From NCBI RefSeq assembly GCF_047663525.1, contig NC_092617.1, positions 4,096,501 through 4,160,500 on the forward strand: a DNA stretch of 64,000 bases, written 5' to 3'. The stretch comes from Anas platyrhynchos (taxonomy: Eukaryota; Chordata; Aves; Anseriformes; Anatidae). The notes beneath the pieces are model-generated. The model worked only from the letters and a program-made list of their open reading frames with translations, was not told where the DNA came from and ran no database searches. The position numbers were made by a program, and so were the translations under genes. Position 1 is the stretch's first letter, and every line of letters begins with the position of its first letter. This document shows, in pieces, positions 63,791-64,000 of the stretch.

Positions 63791-64000
63791 TTTCTGACAT
63801 TGGACACGGTTTTCTGTTGAAAAGGGTAAGTCAGAACATAGTTAGTACACATTTCTCTGGCAGATACTTTTTGCAAGCCTTAGAGTACCCCCCAGCCTAA
63901 CCTCTTGCTTTGCAGGAGACCCTTTTTGCATCTGTCTTGCTTGAGCTGTGGCTGGTGCTGCCTGAGAGTGGCACTTGCAGAAGGAGCTGCTATGGGCTGC
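63791..64000 (-). other. Start of the 5' intron of the OR at 62855-63790
   Basis: Resembles 18913-19110 and, inverted, 44500-44690. The module runs off the window edge. Confidence 0.5.

Noticed and set aside
1-64000. tRNA, rRNA, CRISPR or bacterial operon signals
   Set aside because: None seen. The window is vertebrate repeat-rich DNA.

Overview
This is vertebrate, almost certainly avian, germline DNA. It holds an array of near-identical single-exon olfactory receptor (OR) genes of the bird-expanded OR14 (gamma-c) type. The repeats are bird-typical: CR1 LINEs with the characteristic 3' end, and long ERV-L-like and gammaretrovirus-like fragments. There are no bacterial-style operons, tRNAs, rRNAs or CRISPRs.

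Six OR genes have full-length open frames: 17953-18912 (-), 25959-26900 (+), 33958-34899 (-), 44694-45653 (+), 53969-54904 (-) and 62855-63790 (-). A seventh, at 16148 (+), is killed by a nonsense codon in its DRY motif and then cut off. OR debris of the same family lies at 2103-2225, 17395-17500, 52130-52400 and 58103-58132. A decayed OR that looks like a different family lies around 37602-37890.

The window is built from one module copied several times in both orientations. From the 5' side of an OR it reads: a low-copy repeat (LCR, inverted), a 2-2.5 kb upstream segment with a conserved splice donor (a probable non-coding first exon), the acceptor about 25 bases before the ATG, and the OR coding exon. 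It continues with an AT-rich 3' UTR, a poly(A) signal with a 200-bp '3-prime element', a GC-rich segment, an ERV-L protease/RT fragment, a (TTTTA)n array, about 1.1 kb of shared spacer, and the LCR again. Modules differ by deletions, CR1 insertions, LTR insertions and junctions between unrelated module parts.

Region by region: 1-2521 is an ERV-L LTR plus half a gag joined to the tail of an OR. 2522-7932 is a broken gammaretrovirus-like provirus on the minus strand with a tRNA-His-type primer site and no 3' LTR. 8823-14245 is an ERV-L-like gag-pro-pol on the minus strand with a 623-codon open pol segment and no LTRs. It lies between two direct copies of about 440 bp of host module sequence. 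14.2-23.6 kb, 24.7-33.4 kb, 33.5-37.9 kb, 42-52 kb, 52.1-56.8 kb and 58.1-64 kb are the OR modules. CR1 copies sit at 23.6-24.7, 38.8-39.6, 40.6-41.5, 52.6-53.8 and 56.8-58.1 kb.

The OR proteins would act as odorant-binding seven-helix GPCRs in olfactory neuron cilia. Their sequences are nearly constant except in the N-terminal half of TM3 and in TM5. That pattern is expected of a locus homogenised by gene conversion while ligand-contact helices diversify. I found no clearly new biochemical system. The most unusual material is structural: the module architecture, the ERV/OR chimeric junctions, the CR1 bridging two module halves, and a recent palindrome at 61.44 kb. All homology statements come from reading the sequence by eye; no alignment or database search was run.
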